Assembly (NCBI GenBank): GCA_002399085.1
Contig: DHCY01000027.1
Location: 100,797-156,287, forward strand
Reading direction: 5' to 3'
From: Anaerolineaceae bacterium UBA4890
Lineage (GTDB): Bacteria; Chloroflexota; Anaerolineae; Anaerolineales; Anaerolineaceae
DNA: 55,491 nt
Made by a program: the position numbers and the translations under genes. Below are positions 25,265 to 33,037 of this stretch, in pieces (within the stretch, counting starts at the first letter, position 1; every line of letters starts with the position of its first letter). The notes beneath the pieces are model-generated. The model searched no databases. It saw only the letters and a list, made by a program, of their open reading frames with translations, and was not told where the DNA came from.

Positions 25265-26576
25265 ATTAACCTCTCAACCCGATAGAATCTCCTATGGTCC
25301 GGGAGACCCCGATTGTCCCATTTGTCATGGCATTGGCTTTGTTGGCTACGATGTGCCTATGGACGATCCCCGCTTCGGAAAGAGTGAGATCTGCGTCTGC
25401 CGCCTCAATACCATCCAGTCGCTGCAACAGCAGAATCTTTTCCAGCTCAGCAACCTCGGCTCGCTGGCTGATCTGACCTTCGCCAACTTTATGCCCCGCG
25501 GCAGGGTCGGGCTGGGTCTCGCCCAGGCAAACTCTCTGGAACAAGCTTTCAATTCAGCCCAAAATTTTGCCGGCACACAAAAGGGCTGGCTCCTGCTGAC
25601 CGGTGGGTTTGGCTCTGGCAAGACACACCTGGCAGCCGCAATCGCCAACCAGGCGGTTGCCATGGGAACACCAGCCGTTTTTTTAACCGTGCCAGATTTG
25701 CTCGATTGGCTGCGTTCTTCTTTTTCCACTTCCGGCGCCTCCAGCTACGAAGACCGCTTCACTGAGATTCGCAATGCCGCCCTGTTGGTGATGGACGATT
25801 TTGGCACCCAGAGTTCCACCCCCTGGGCTGAAGAAAAACTGTTCCAGATCATTAACTCCCGCTATATCAATCACCTCCCAACGGTCATTACCAGCAACCA
25901 TCAGCTCAGCGAGTTTGAAGGGCGCATCCATTCGCGCCTGCTCGACCCCGATTTGGTCACCCACGTACACATCCTCGCGCCCGATTTTCGCAACCCAACT
26001 GACGAATTTGGACACCCTGAGCTCTCAAGTTTGCACCTACACTCCCGGCAAACTTTTGGTAACTTCAGTTTCCGCAAAGACGAGGGCTTACGCAAAGAGG
26101 ATGTCAACTCCCTTCGCGAGGCTTTCCAGGCAGCCCAGGCTTTCGCGGAGAACCCCAAAGGCTGGTTGAGCCTGCATGGCACCTACGGATCCGGAAAAAC
26201 TCACCTGGCAGCTGCTGTCGGGAATTACCAGGCAGCCAAAGGCGCTCCGCCGCTTTTCATCGTTGTGCCCGACCTGCTCGACCACCTGCGGGCTGCTTTT
26301 GCGCCCAACAGCGGCATCAACCTGGACAAGCGTTTCAACGAAGTGCGCACTGCCCAATTGCTGATCCTCGATGACCTGGGAACACAATCTGCAACCCCCT
26401 GGGCGCGCGAAAAGCTGTATCAACTCTTCAATTATCGCTATAACGCAGAATTGCCTACCGTAATCACCTCATCTGCTTTGCCTGATGAGCTGGACCAGCG
26501 TCTTTTCAGCCGCATGTCAGACCGACGGCTTTGCAAGATTCAGATCATTACTGCAGCAGGTTACACGGGAAAGTAA
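25188..26576 (+). CDS. Tandem-duplicated DnaC/IstB-like AAA+ helicase loader
   Basis: A 462-residue protein carrying two complete DnaC-like AAA+ modules. It opens with a Cys motif that may bind zinc (C43-P-I-C46 and C69-V-C71). Module 1 (about 100-265) has Walker A GGFGSGKTH, Walker B LLVMDDFG and an Arg pair in RIHSRLLD. Module 2 (about 290-455) has GTYGSGKTH, LLILDDLG and RLFSRMSD. The modules share the PDLLD-LR and DD-GTQS-TPWA-EKL signatures, so one arose by duplication of the other. Both keep all ATPase residues. The ATG at 25188 is the only usual start codon before the first Cys, so it overlaps the DnaD-like gene by 77 bases. The role as DnaB loader is inferred from operon order. Confidence 0.9.
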   Translation: MKKVKEISTNLGNSISNKSETTPEGELTSQPDRISYGPGDPDCPICHGIGFVGYDVPMDDPRFGKSEICVCRLNTIQSLQQQNLFQLSNLGSLADLTFANFMPRGRVGLGLAQANSLEQAFNSAQNFAGTQKGWLLLTGGFGSGKTHLAAAIANQAVAMGTPAVFLTVPDLLDWLRSSFSTSGASSYEDRFTEIRNAALLVMDDFGTQSSTPWAEEKLFQIINSRYINHLPTVITSNHQLSEFEGRIHSRLLDPDLVTHVHILAPDFRNPTDEFGHPELSSLHLHSRQTFGNFSFRKDEGLRKEDVNSLREAFQAAQAFAENPKGWLSLHGTYGSGKTHLAAAVGNYQAAKGAPPLFIVVPDLLDHLRAAFAPNSGINLDKRFNEVRTAQLLILDDLGTQSATPWAREKLYQLFNYRYNAELPTVITSSALPDELDQRLFSRMSDRRLCKIQIITAAGYTGK

Positions 26577-26610
26577 AACTGTAACCTGGCTGTATTTTAC
26601 GGTTCGCATT

Positions 26611-26628
26611 ATTGGTATAATGACCAAT
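26611..26628. promoter_or_regulatory. Dyad ATTGGT-ATAATG-ACCAAT overlapping a -10 box
   Basis: Perfect 6-base inverted arms flank the centre ATAATG, and TATAAT (26616-26621) is the -10 box. A bound protein would cover the promoter of the glucan phosphorylase gene, whose ATG is 55 bases further on. A second TATACAAT lies at 26633. Confidence 0.45.
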
Positions 26629-26682
26629 CGTGTATACAATGTGATTAACGCGGGTTAACCCCCCGTAAACAGGAGAAGATTA

Positions 26683-28872
26683 ATGGACAATAAAATCATT
26701 CGAGAGTATCCCAACAGCTTTGACCTGCCTTACCGCATCAAGCGCCTGGGCGATATTGCCCACAACCTCTGGTGGGTGGGCAACCCTGAGGTTGCCAGGC
26801 TATTCAAAGAGGTTGACGCGCTGAAGTGGAGACTGAGCAACCACAACCCGATTGTCATGCTACGTACTGTAGATAAATCGAAATTTGAAGATCTGATCAA
26901 AGACCGTTATTTCCTCAACCGCTACGACCAGATTGTCAAAGATTTCGATGCCTACATGAATCACAAAGACACCTGGTTTAATGTGAAATATCCGAATAAC
27001 ACAGGCGATAAGATCGGTTATTTCTCTTTCGAATACGGTCTGCATGAATCTCTGATGGTTTATGCTGGTGGTTTGGGCATTCTCTCTGGCGATCATTTGA
27101 AAGAAGCCAGCGACCTGGGGCTCCCTCTCGTAGCGGTTGGTTTTGTTTATACCTACGGATACTTTTCGCAGCGCATCACTGAAGACGGTTGGCAGGAAGC
27201 TCAAAGTGGTGAGATCAATTTCAACGATATGCCCATCGTCCATCTCTATGATGAAAACCACGAACCATTGAAGATTTCGATTGAGCTTCCTGGTCGAACA
27301 CTTTGGGCAAGACTCTACGAAATCCAGGTTGGTCGCGTGCCCCTGATTTTGTTGCACACCAATCTGCCCGAAAACAACCCGCAGGACCGTCAGCTCACCG
27401 ATAAGCTCTACATTAGCGACCCTGAACTGCGCATTTCACAGGAGATGTTGTTGGGCATCGGCGGACTGCGCGCCCTGGAACGCCTTGGTCACGAACCGGT
27501 TATTTTCCACATGAACGAAGGTCATTCTGCTTTCCTTACCCTGGAGCGCATCAACCAGTTGATGAACCAGGAGGGCTACACCCTTGATGAAGCCAAAGAA
27601 ATTGTCAAGAATTCGAGCATTTTTACCACCCATACTCCAGTGCCTGCTGGCAACGACGAATTCCCAACCTGGTTGATTGACAAATATTTTGCCAATTATT
27701 GGGGCAAACTCAAACTTAACCGCGATCAGTTTATGGACCTGGCGAAAATAAAGACCGACTGGTGGGACGAAGTCTTCAGTATGCCTGTTCTGGCACTAAG
27801 ACTGTCCAATTATCGCAATGGGGTCTCGAAATTGCACGGCGAAGTTTCCCGTAAGATGTGGAATTACCTCTGGCCTGGATTGGAAGCGGAAGATGTACCG
27901 ATCAGCTCAATCACCAATGGTGTTCATACCGGCACCTGGATTGCTCGCAGGCTGGCTGACCTCTACATCAAATATTTTGGCGTCGACTGGAAGGAACACC
28001 TGGACGATCCCCGCATGTGGGAACGTATCGAGTCGATTCCGGATAGCGAACTTTGGCAGGTGCGTATCCACCTGAAACGGAAGCTGGTCAGCTACATGGT
28101 CGCCCGCGCCCGCGACGAGTGGGCGCAGGACAAGGTGCACCCCGTTCAGACTGTTGCCAGCGGCGTGCTTTTGGACCCGTTGGCACTGACCATCGGTTTT
28201 GCCCGTCGCTTCGCCACCTATAAGCGCGCCAACCTGGTCTTCCGGGATTACGAACGCCTGATGAAGATCGTCACCAACGAAGAACACCCGGTGCAGATAA
28301 TTTTCGCCGGCAAGGCTCACCCAGCTGATGAGCCCGGAAAACGATTGATTCAGGAAGTTTACCGGCATGTCAAGAGTTCCCGCAATGGTGGGCGCTTGGT
28401 GTTTTTGGATGATTATGACATGGACATGGCTCGCCATATGGTCCAGGGTGTCGATATCTGGTTGAACACTCCGCGCCGACCGCGTGAGGCTTCCGGTACC
28501 AGCGGTATGAAAGCCGGTATGAACGGAACGCTCAATTTCTCGGTACTCGACGGTTGGTGGGCGGAAGGCTACAATGGCAAAAACGGTTGGGCAATAGGCG
28601 ACGAGACCCATTATGACAACCAGGATCTGCAGGATGAAGCCGATGCGCTCAGTCTATATGAGACGCTCGAAAACGAAATCGTGCCGCTCTATTACACCAA
28701 GCGCTCTGCCGATGGTTTGCCCGGACCCTGGATTGAACGGATCAAAGAAACCATCCGCACAATTTCGCCCCAGTTTTCCATGACCCGCATGGTCAAGGAA
28801 TATACAACCGACCTTTACCACCCAGCCTGGTTGAGTGCGAAGGAAGACGCTCCTCTCCGACCCCCTCTTTAG
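26683..28872 (+). CDS. glgP: Alpha-glucan (glycogen/maltodextrin) phosphorylase
   Basis: A 729-residue GT35 phosphorylase of the shorter, GlgP-type (roughly 700-850 residues). It degrades alpha-1,4-glucans with phosphate to glucose-1-phosphate in the cytoplasm using PLP. Signatures: NLWWVGNPEVARLF at the start (DUF3417-type extension), GLGILSGDHLKEASDLGLPL, HMNEGHSAFL, and the PLP site EASGTSGMKAGMNGTLNFS with its Schiff-base Lys. CAGGAGAAGATTA precedes the ATG. The final residues (DAPLRPPL) are encoded by the left arm of a GC-rich inverted repeat and differ in style from the rest of the protein. Part of a carbohydrate storage pathway; no synthase is in the window. Confidence 0.95.
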   Translation: MDNKIIREYPNSFDLPYRIKRLGDIAHNLWWVGNPEVARLFKEVDALKWRLSNHNPIVMLRTVDKSKFEDLIKDRYFLNRYDQIVKDFDAYMNHKDTWFNVKYPNNTGDKIGYFSFEYGLHESLMVYAGGLGILSGDHLKEASDLGLPLVAVGFVYTYGYFSQRITEDGWQEAQSGEINFNDMPIVHLYDENHEPLKISIELPGRTLWARLYEIQVGRVPLILLHTNLPENNPQDRQLTDKLYISDPELRISQEMLLGIGGLRALERLGHEPVIFHMNEGHSAFLTLERINQLMNQEGYTLDEAKEIVKNSSIFTTHTPVPAGNDEFPTWLIDKYFANYWGKLKLNRDQFMDLAKIKTDWWDEVFSMPVLALRLSNYRNGVSKLHGEVSRKMWNYLWPGLEAEDVPISSITNGVHTGTWIARRLADLYIKYFGVDWKEHLDDPRMWERIESIPDSELWQVRIHLKRKLVSYMVARARDEWAQDKVHPVQTVASGVLLDPLALTIGFARRFATYKRANLVFRDYERLMKIVTNEEHPVQIIFAGKAHPADEPGKRLIQEVYRHVKSSRNGGRLVFLDDYDMDMARHMVQGVDIWLNTPRRPREASGTSGMKAGMNGTLNFSVLDGWWAEGYNGKNGWAIGDETHYDNQDLQDEADALSLYETLENEIVPLYYTKRSADGLPGPWIERIKETIRTISPQFSMTRMVKEYTTDLYHPAWLSAKEDAPLRPPL

Positions 28873-28889
28873 AGGGGAGTAGGGGTCGG
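28857..28889. terminator. Inverted repeat spanning the glgP stop codon
   Basis: CCGACCCC (28857-28864) pairs with GGGGTCGG (28882-28889), with CCTCTTTAGAGG inside. It encodes the last residues and stop of the phosphorylase. It has no T run, so it is either a weak terminator or a repeat element. Confidence 0.5.
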
Positions 28890-28965
28890 AATGGTGGGGT
28901 CCGGAATCTGGTAATTAAATTACCTCCCTAACCCCCCACTACGCCGGCTCGATTCGCAGGTTTAC

Positions 28966-28988
28966 AACACCCATGGGGGGTGGGTGTT
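28966..28988. repeat. Inverted repeat AACACCCA/TGGGTGTT
   Basis: Perfect 8-base arms around a G run, followed by a GTTTTGTT stretch. It lies in the 151-base gap between glgP and the UPF0316 gene, together with GGTAATTAAATTACC at 28910; the gap is entirely made of inverted repeats. Confidence 0.6.
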
Positions 28989-29023
28989 GGGCGTTTTGTT
29001 CAAATTAAAATGGAGGTTAAAAC

Positions 29024-29566
29024 ATGGCTGATTTGTTAACCTGGCAGGTATTTGGCACAACGATTTTAATTTTTGCCGTTAGAGTGCTCTCCATCTCCAT
29101 GGACACCCTGCGTTTTATGCTCACCATGCGCGGCAAACGCGGGTACGCCTGGCTTTTGGGGTTTTTTGAATCCGTATTATTTGTCGTCACGGTTGGTGTT
29201 GTTCTGAACGACTTGTCCAACTTCCTCTACATCATCGCTTACGCGGCAGGTTATGCAACTGGCAACGTGATTGGCATGCATATCGAACGAAAACTGGCTG
29301 TCGGTTACACTCACATAAACATTATCAGTAAAACCAGGGGCTCTGAAGTCTCACAAGCCTTACGGGATAACGACTTTGCCGTCACCGAAATCCCCGCGCA
29401 GGGAAAGGACGGACCGGTTTGCATCAGTGACTTATCTGTTCGCCGGAAGGACATCTCCGATGTTGAGAGAATTGTCCAGGAGACCGACCCTGAGGCATTT
29501 ATCACCATAGAAGACGTTACACCACTGCGTGCTGGATACTGGGGAAGGCAAAATGCCAGGCGATAA
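29024..29566 (+). CDS. UPF0316 (DUF2179/DUF5698) membrane protein
   Basis: A 180-residue protein with three or four N-terminal membrane helices (to about residue 90; motifs SMDTLRFMLTMRGKR and GFFESVLFVV) and a cytoplasmic DUF2179 domain (about 95-175, ending FITIEDVTPLRAGYWGR). Members of this family have unknown function. The start has GGAGG 7 bases upstream. It overlaps the following HAD gene by 14 bases, so the two are co-transcribed. Confidence 0.9.
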   Translation: MADLLTWQVFGTTILIFAVRVLSISMDTLRFMLTMRGKRGYAWLLGFFESVLFVVTVGVVLNDLSNFLYIIAYAAGYATGNVIGMHIERKLAVGYTHINIISKTRGSEVSQALRDNDFAVTEIPAQGKDGPVCISDLSVRRKDISDVERIVQETDPEAFITIEDVTPLRAGYWGRQNARR

Positions 29567-30218
29567 TCGCGACAAACGCGCCCTTATCTTCGATTTTGAC
29601 GGGTTGATTTTAGATACTGAAACAGCTGAAGTCGAAATCTGGCACGACCTTTATAGCCAGGTTGGTTTAACCTTCGACATGGAAGCTTATCAGGGCGTGG
29701 TTGGCTCCAGTGGTGCCCGTGGTTTTGACCCTGCCCAACCCCTGGCAGATCTTGAGAGTGAAACCCGTAGTTTCGAACAAATCCGCAAAGATTTTCGTCA
29801 AATCGCATACCGCCGTTGTGAGGAACTGGATGTGATGGAGGGTGTAGTCGATCTGATCAGTAGAGCCAAAGCCAAAGGCTACCTTTTGGGGCTAGGTTCC
29901 AGCGCTGCTACTTTGTGGGTAAAAACACACCTGACCCGCCTGGGACTTTTTGATCAATTTGACACAATCGTAACCTCCGAGGACGTCGAATATGCAAAAC
30001 CGGCACCAGATATTTTCCTGCGAGTATTGGAAAACCTGGACGTTTTGGCAATAAATGCTCTCGTGCTTGAGGATTCTTACAACGGCGTGCTGGCAGCCCA
30101 CCGCGCCGGGATTCGTGCAATCGTCGTCCCCAACCCGATCACGAAAGACCAGGATTTCTCCCTCGCGACAGCTGTAGTGCCTTCCTTGGTGGGGTTTGAT
30201 CCTGACGAATATTTTTAA
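29553..30218 (+). CDS. HAD-family hydrolase (beta-phosphoglucomutase/phosphatase-like)
   Basis: A 221-residue HAD superfamily IA protein. Motif I is FDFDGLILDTE (Asp14, Asp16), motif II is GSSAA (Ser), motif III the Lys in YAKPAPDIFL and motif IV VLEDSYNGVLAA. Cap and core match beta-phosphoglucomutase and 2-deoxyglucose-6-phosphatase relatives. The ATG at 29553 has GGAAGG upstream; the longer frame from 29529 is inside the previous gene. The neighbouring glgP makes a sugar-phosphate role possible but not shown. Confidence 0.9.
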   Translation: MPGDNRDKRALIFDFDGLILDTETAEVEIWHDLYSQVGLTFDMEAYQGVVGSSGARGFDPAQPLADLESETRSFEQIRKDFRQIAYRRCEELDVMEGVVDLISRAKAKGYLLGLGSSAATLWVKTHLTRLGLFDQFDTIVTSEDVEYAKPAPDIFLRVLENLDVLAINALVLEDSYNGVLAAHRAGIRAIVVPNPITKDQDFSLATAVVPSLVGFDPDEYF

Positions 30219-30226
30219 GATTTCTT

Positions 30227-30316
30227 GTTCGTGCCGGCGTCTTTGCCGATCTTGTGATTTTGTTGATCGTGCCGGCATCCTTGCCGAGCACGCGATTTGA
30301 CCGCAGGTCTCCACAA
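30227..30316. repeat. GTTCGTGCCGG repeat, copy 1
   Basis: GTTCGTGCCGGCGTC, then TTGATCGTGCCGGCATCC and GCACGCGATTTGACCGCAGG-TCTCCAC. The same order of blocks recurs at 38763-38837 with about 15 bases fewer. It fills half of the gap between the HAD and HerA-like genes. Confidence 0.75.
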
Positions 30317-30416
30317 TCACTACCCATGTCTCCATCTGTAAACAACACCCGCCGCACTATTCACCTCGTCTGTACTATAATTCACTTACCTGACATCAAG
30401 AAAGGAAGACTTACTC

Positions 30417-32897
30417 ATGGAAATCGATCCTTCCGAATTTTATTTTGGCAATGCCTACGACCTCAAATCCCAGGCGATCATCCCCGATAAACTGACCTAT
30501 TACGACCCGCAAGACCTCACAACACACATGGTCATCACTGGCATGACCGGATCGGGCAAGACCGGCATGGGCATTATCCTACTCGAAGAGGCGGCACTCA
30601 AGGGCATCCCCGCCATTCTCATTGATCCCAAAGGCGACCTCACCAACCATCTTTTACACTTTCCGGATTTTCTGCCCTCCGATTTTGCACCCTGGGTGGA
30701 CGCCGATGCCGCCAAGCGCGAGGGTCAGACCGTTGAGCAAGCCGCTGAAGCCGCTGCTGCCTCCTGGAAGAAAGGCACCGAACGCTCCGGTATCAACCGC
30801 GAGCGCATGCTGAAGCTGTCCGATGCCGTCGATTATGCCATCTATACTCCGGGTTCCGACTCCGCCATCCCGGTCAGTATTCTTTCTTCGCTTAAAGCCC
30901 CCACCATCGACTGGGAAGAAAACAAAGAAATGCTGCGCGAGGCGATCAGCAGCACGGTCACAGCCCTGCTTGGTTTGGTCGGTTTCAAAGACATTGATCC
31001 GGTGCGTTCGCGAGAACACATCCTCATGTCCAATATCTTCGAACACGCCTGGAGTAATGGAGAAGATCTTGACCTCGAAAGCCTGATTTTGCAAGTGCAA
31101 AACCCGCCCTTTGAGAAATTGGGTGTCTTCTCGGTTTCCAAGTTCTACCCCGAGAAGGATCGCTTTGAACTGGCGATGCTTTTGAATAACTTCATTGCAG
31201 CTCCGTCCTTTGAAAGCTGGCTGGAAGGGCAGCCCCTGGATATCCAGAGCCTGCTTTATTCCCCGGATGGTAAACCACGCCACAGCGTCTTTTACCTGGC
31301 ACACCTGGCTGATGCCGAACGCATGTTCTTCGTGACCCTGCTCTATTCCGCTGTCGAAACCTGGATGCGCGCACAATCGGGAACCAGCGACCTGCGTGCC
31401 CTGGTTTATTTTGACGAAATCGTGGGCTACTTGCCGCCGGTTGCCAACCCGCCCAGCAAACCGATCATTTTGCGCATGCTCAAACAAGCCCGGGCTTTTG
31501 GGGTTGGACTGGTGCTTTCCACGCAAAACCCGATCGACCTGGACTACAAAGCCCTTTCCAACGCTGGCACCTGGGTGATCGGCAAATTACAAACCGACCA
31601 GGACAAGCAGCGCCTGTTGGATGGACTCACCAATGTATCCGGCAGTTTCGACCGCCCCTTCTTTGACAACGCGATTTCCTCGTTGGGAAAACGAGTTTTC
31701 CTGCTGCACAATGTACACTCCAAGGGTCCCGAAATCTTCACCACCCGCTGGGCGATGAACTATCTGCCTGGTCCGATCACACGTAACAAACTGGAAGACC
31801 TCAACCGCCTGGTGGGCGCTGATGTGCGCCTGGTTTCCGCCGCATTGAGCGGATCTGGGCAAACCGTTTCGGCAGCAGAAGTGGTCAGTGGCAGCAATAG
31901 TGACCTTCCCGGTCGCCAGAGCCAGCCTGTTTTAGGCTCGAAGGTGGATGTCTTTTACCTGCCTGTCAAAACCAGTCTCGGTGATGCCTACAAAGCGACT
32001 GCCGATCGTGGAATCTCGCCCACTACCCAGCCGCGCTACCATTACCGCCCGACGCTGCTCGGGCAGGCGCAGATCTGGTTCGCCAACCGCACCTACAACG
32101 TCAATACGCAAAAGCGCGTAACCGTGCTTCTGCCCGAGCTGCAAACCCGCGGTCTGGTTCAGTGGCAGGATTACCAGGTAGATGAGATCCCTTCCAATGA
32201 ATTTGATCCAAGTGCCTTGCCTGGTGCGACTTTTGCCGATTTGGTATATCCCTTTGATGACGAAAAAAATGTTACAGATCTTTCCAAGGATTTTGCCGAT
32301 TGGCTCTACCGTAACTATCAACTCACACTCTACCAAAACCCCGATCTGAAACTTGTTTCAGAAATTGGCGAGAGCAAAGAAGATTTCATCGCCCGCACCC
32401 AACAGGCTGGGAGATCAAATTTTGACGATGGGGTCGAAAAGATCCAGGCAAAGTATGACAAGCAGAAGAAAACTGTCGAAAATAAACTGGTCAAAGAAGA
32501 AATGGCGCTCGAGAAAGACAAGCAGACCCTCAATCACCGGCGCATAGAAGAGGCAGGTACCGGTCTGCAGACTGTCATCGGATTGCTTGGTAAACGGAAA
32601 AGGAGCATCAACAGTTCACTTACGAAGCGTCGTATGACCGCCACCGCCAAAGCTAACGTGGAAGAATCGGAAGCCATGATCGAAAGGTACAAATCTGAAT
32701 TAGCCGAGCTTGATGCGAAGATGCAGGAAGAAATCGCGGAGTACCAGGCAAATGCTAAAGATAAAGCCGTTGAAATCCAGGAAATTTTCGTTAAACCGTT
32801 GAAGAAGGATGTGGTGGTGGAATTCTTCGGTCTCGCCTGGGCACCCGTTTATGCATTCAAAGACGGCGATCGCTGGCTCGAGATAGACGCGTTTTAG
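30417..32897 (+). CDS. HerA-like ATPase with C-terminal coiled coil
   Basis: An 826-residue soluble ATPase. It has Walker A TGMTGSGKTG (41-50), IDPKGDL, a Walker B VYFDEIVGYLPP (about 330), and the Gln-containing sensor VLSTQNPIDLDYKAL typical of HerA/FtsK-class hexameric motors. A second domain (about 490-640) follows, then an alternating Lys/Glu coiled coil (about 650-790) with KRRMTATAKANVEE, and a small conserved end (VVEFFGLAWAPVYAF). HerA relatives translocate DNA for repair or defence, but no NurA nuclease or Sir2 gene lies nearby, so the function is open. GGAAG precedes the ATG; a TATAAT is at 30376. Confidence 0.85.
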   Translation: MEIDPSEFYFGNAYDLKSQAIIPDKLTYYDPQDLTTHMVITGMTGSGKTGMGIILLEEAALKGIPAILIDPKGDLTNHLLHFPDFLPSDFAPWVDADAAKREGQTVEQAAEAAAASWKKGTERSGINRERMLKLSDAVDYAIYTPGSDSAIPVSILSSLKAPTIDWEENKEMLREAISSTVTALLGLVGFKDIDPVRSREHILMSNIFEHAWSNGEDLDLESLILQVQNPPFEKLGVFSVSKFYPEKDRFELAMLLNNFIAAPSFESWLEGQPLDIQSLLYSPDGKPRHSVFYLAHLADAERMFFVTLLYSAVETWMRAQSGTSDLRALVYFDEIVGYLPPVANPPSKPIILRMLKQARAFGVGLVLSTQNPIDLDYKALSNAGTWVIGKLQTDQDKQRLLDGLTNVSGSFDRPFFDNAISSLGKRVFLLHNVHSKGPEIFTTRWAMNYLPGPITRNKLEDLNRLVGADVRLVSAALSGSGQTVSAAEVVSGSNSDLPGRQSQPVLGSKVDVFYLPVKTSLGDAYKATADRGISPTTQPRYHYRPTLLGQAQIWFANRTYNVNTQKRVTVLLPELQTRGLVQWQDYQVDEIPSNEFDPSALPGATFADLVYPFDDEKNVTDLSKDFADWLYRNYQLTLYQNPDLKLVSEIGESKEDFIARTQQAGRSNFDDGVEKIQAKYDKQKKTVENKLVKEEMALEKDKQTLNHRRIEEAGTGLQTVIGLLGKRKRSINSSLTKRRMTATAKANVEESEAMIERYKSELAELDAKMQEEIAEYQANAKDKAVEIQEIFVKPLKKDVVVEFFGLAWAPVYAFKDGDRWLEIDAF

Positions 32898-32902
32898 TAG
32901 TT

Positions 32903-33010
32903 GGCTTTTCGTTGGCGAAGGTCTCCTGAGTGCGAAGCCTCCCTGTGGGACCGAGCTTTGTTGGCAAAGGTATCCCTTAGCTGGCGCAGGTCTCCTGACC
33001 GAGCCTTCAG
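32903..33010. repeat. Degenerate tandem repeats of the GTTGGCGAAGGTCTCCTGA type
   Basis: GTTGGCGAAGGTCTCCTGAG, GTTGGCAAAGGTATCCCTTA and GCTGGCGCAGGTCTCCTGAC occur in sequence, with GGGACCGAGCTTT and CTGACCGAGCCTT between them. They occupy the convergent gap between the HerA-like and zinc-finger genes. No terminator is clear. Confidence 0.65.
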
Positions 33011-33037
33011 GTACGGGGTCACATTTCGATCTTGGGC

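Noticed and set aside
22574..26576. Prophage or plasmid replication module
   Set aside because: DnaB, DnaD-like and loader genes could be phage-borne, but there is no integrase, phage structural gene, or attachment site, and the flanking genes have the same style and base use.
30417..32897. HerA-type antiphage system
   Set aside because: No NurA, Sir2, nuclease or other defence gene is adjacent; neighbours are a HAD enzyme and a membrane protein.
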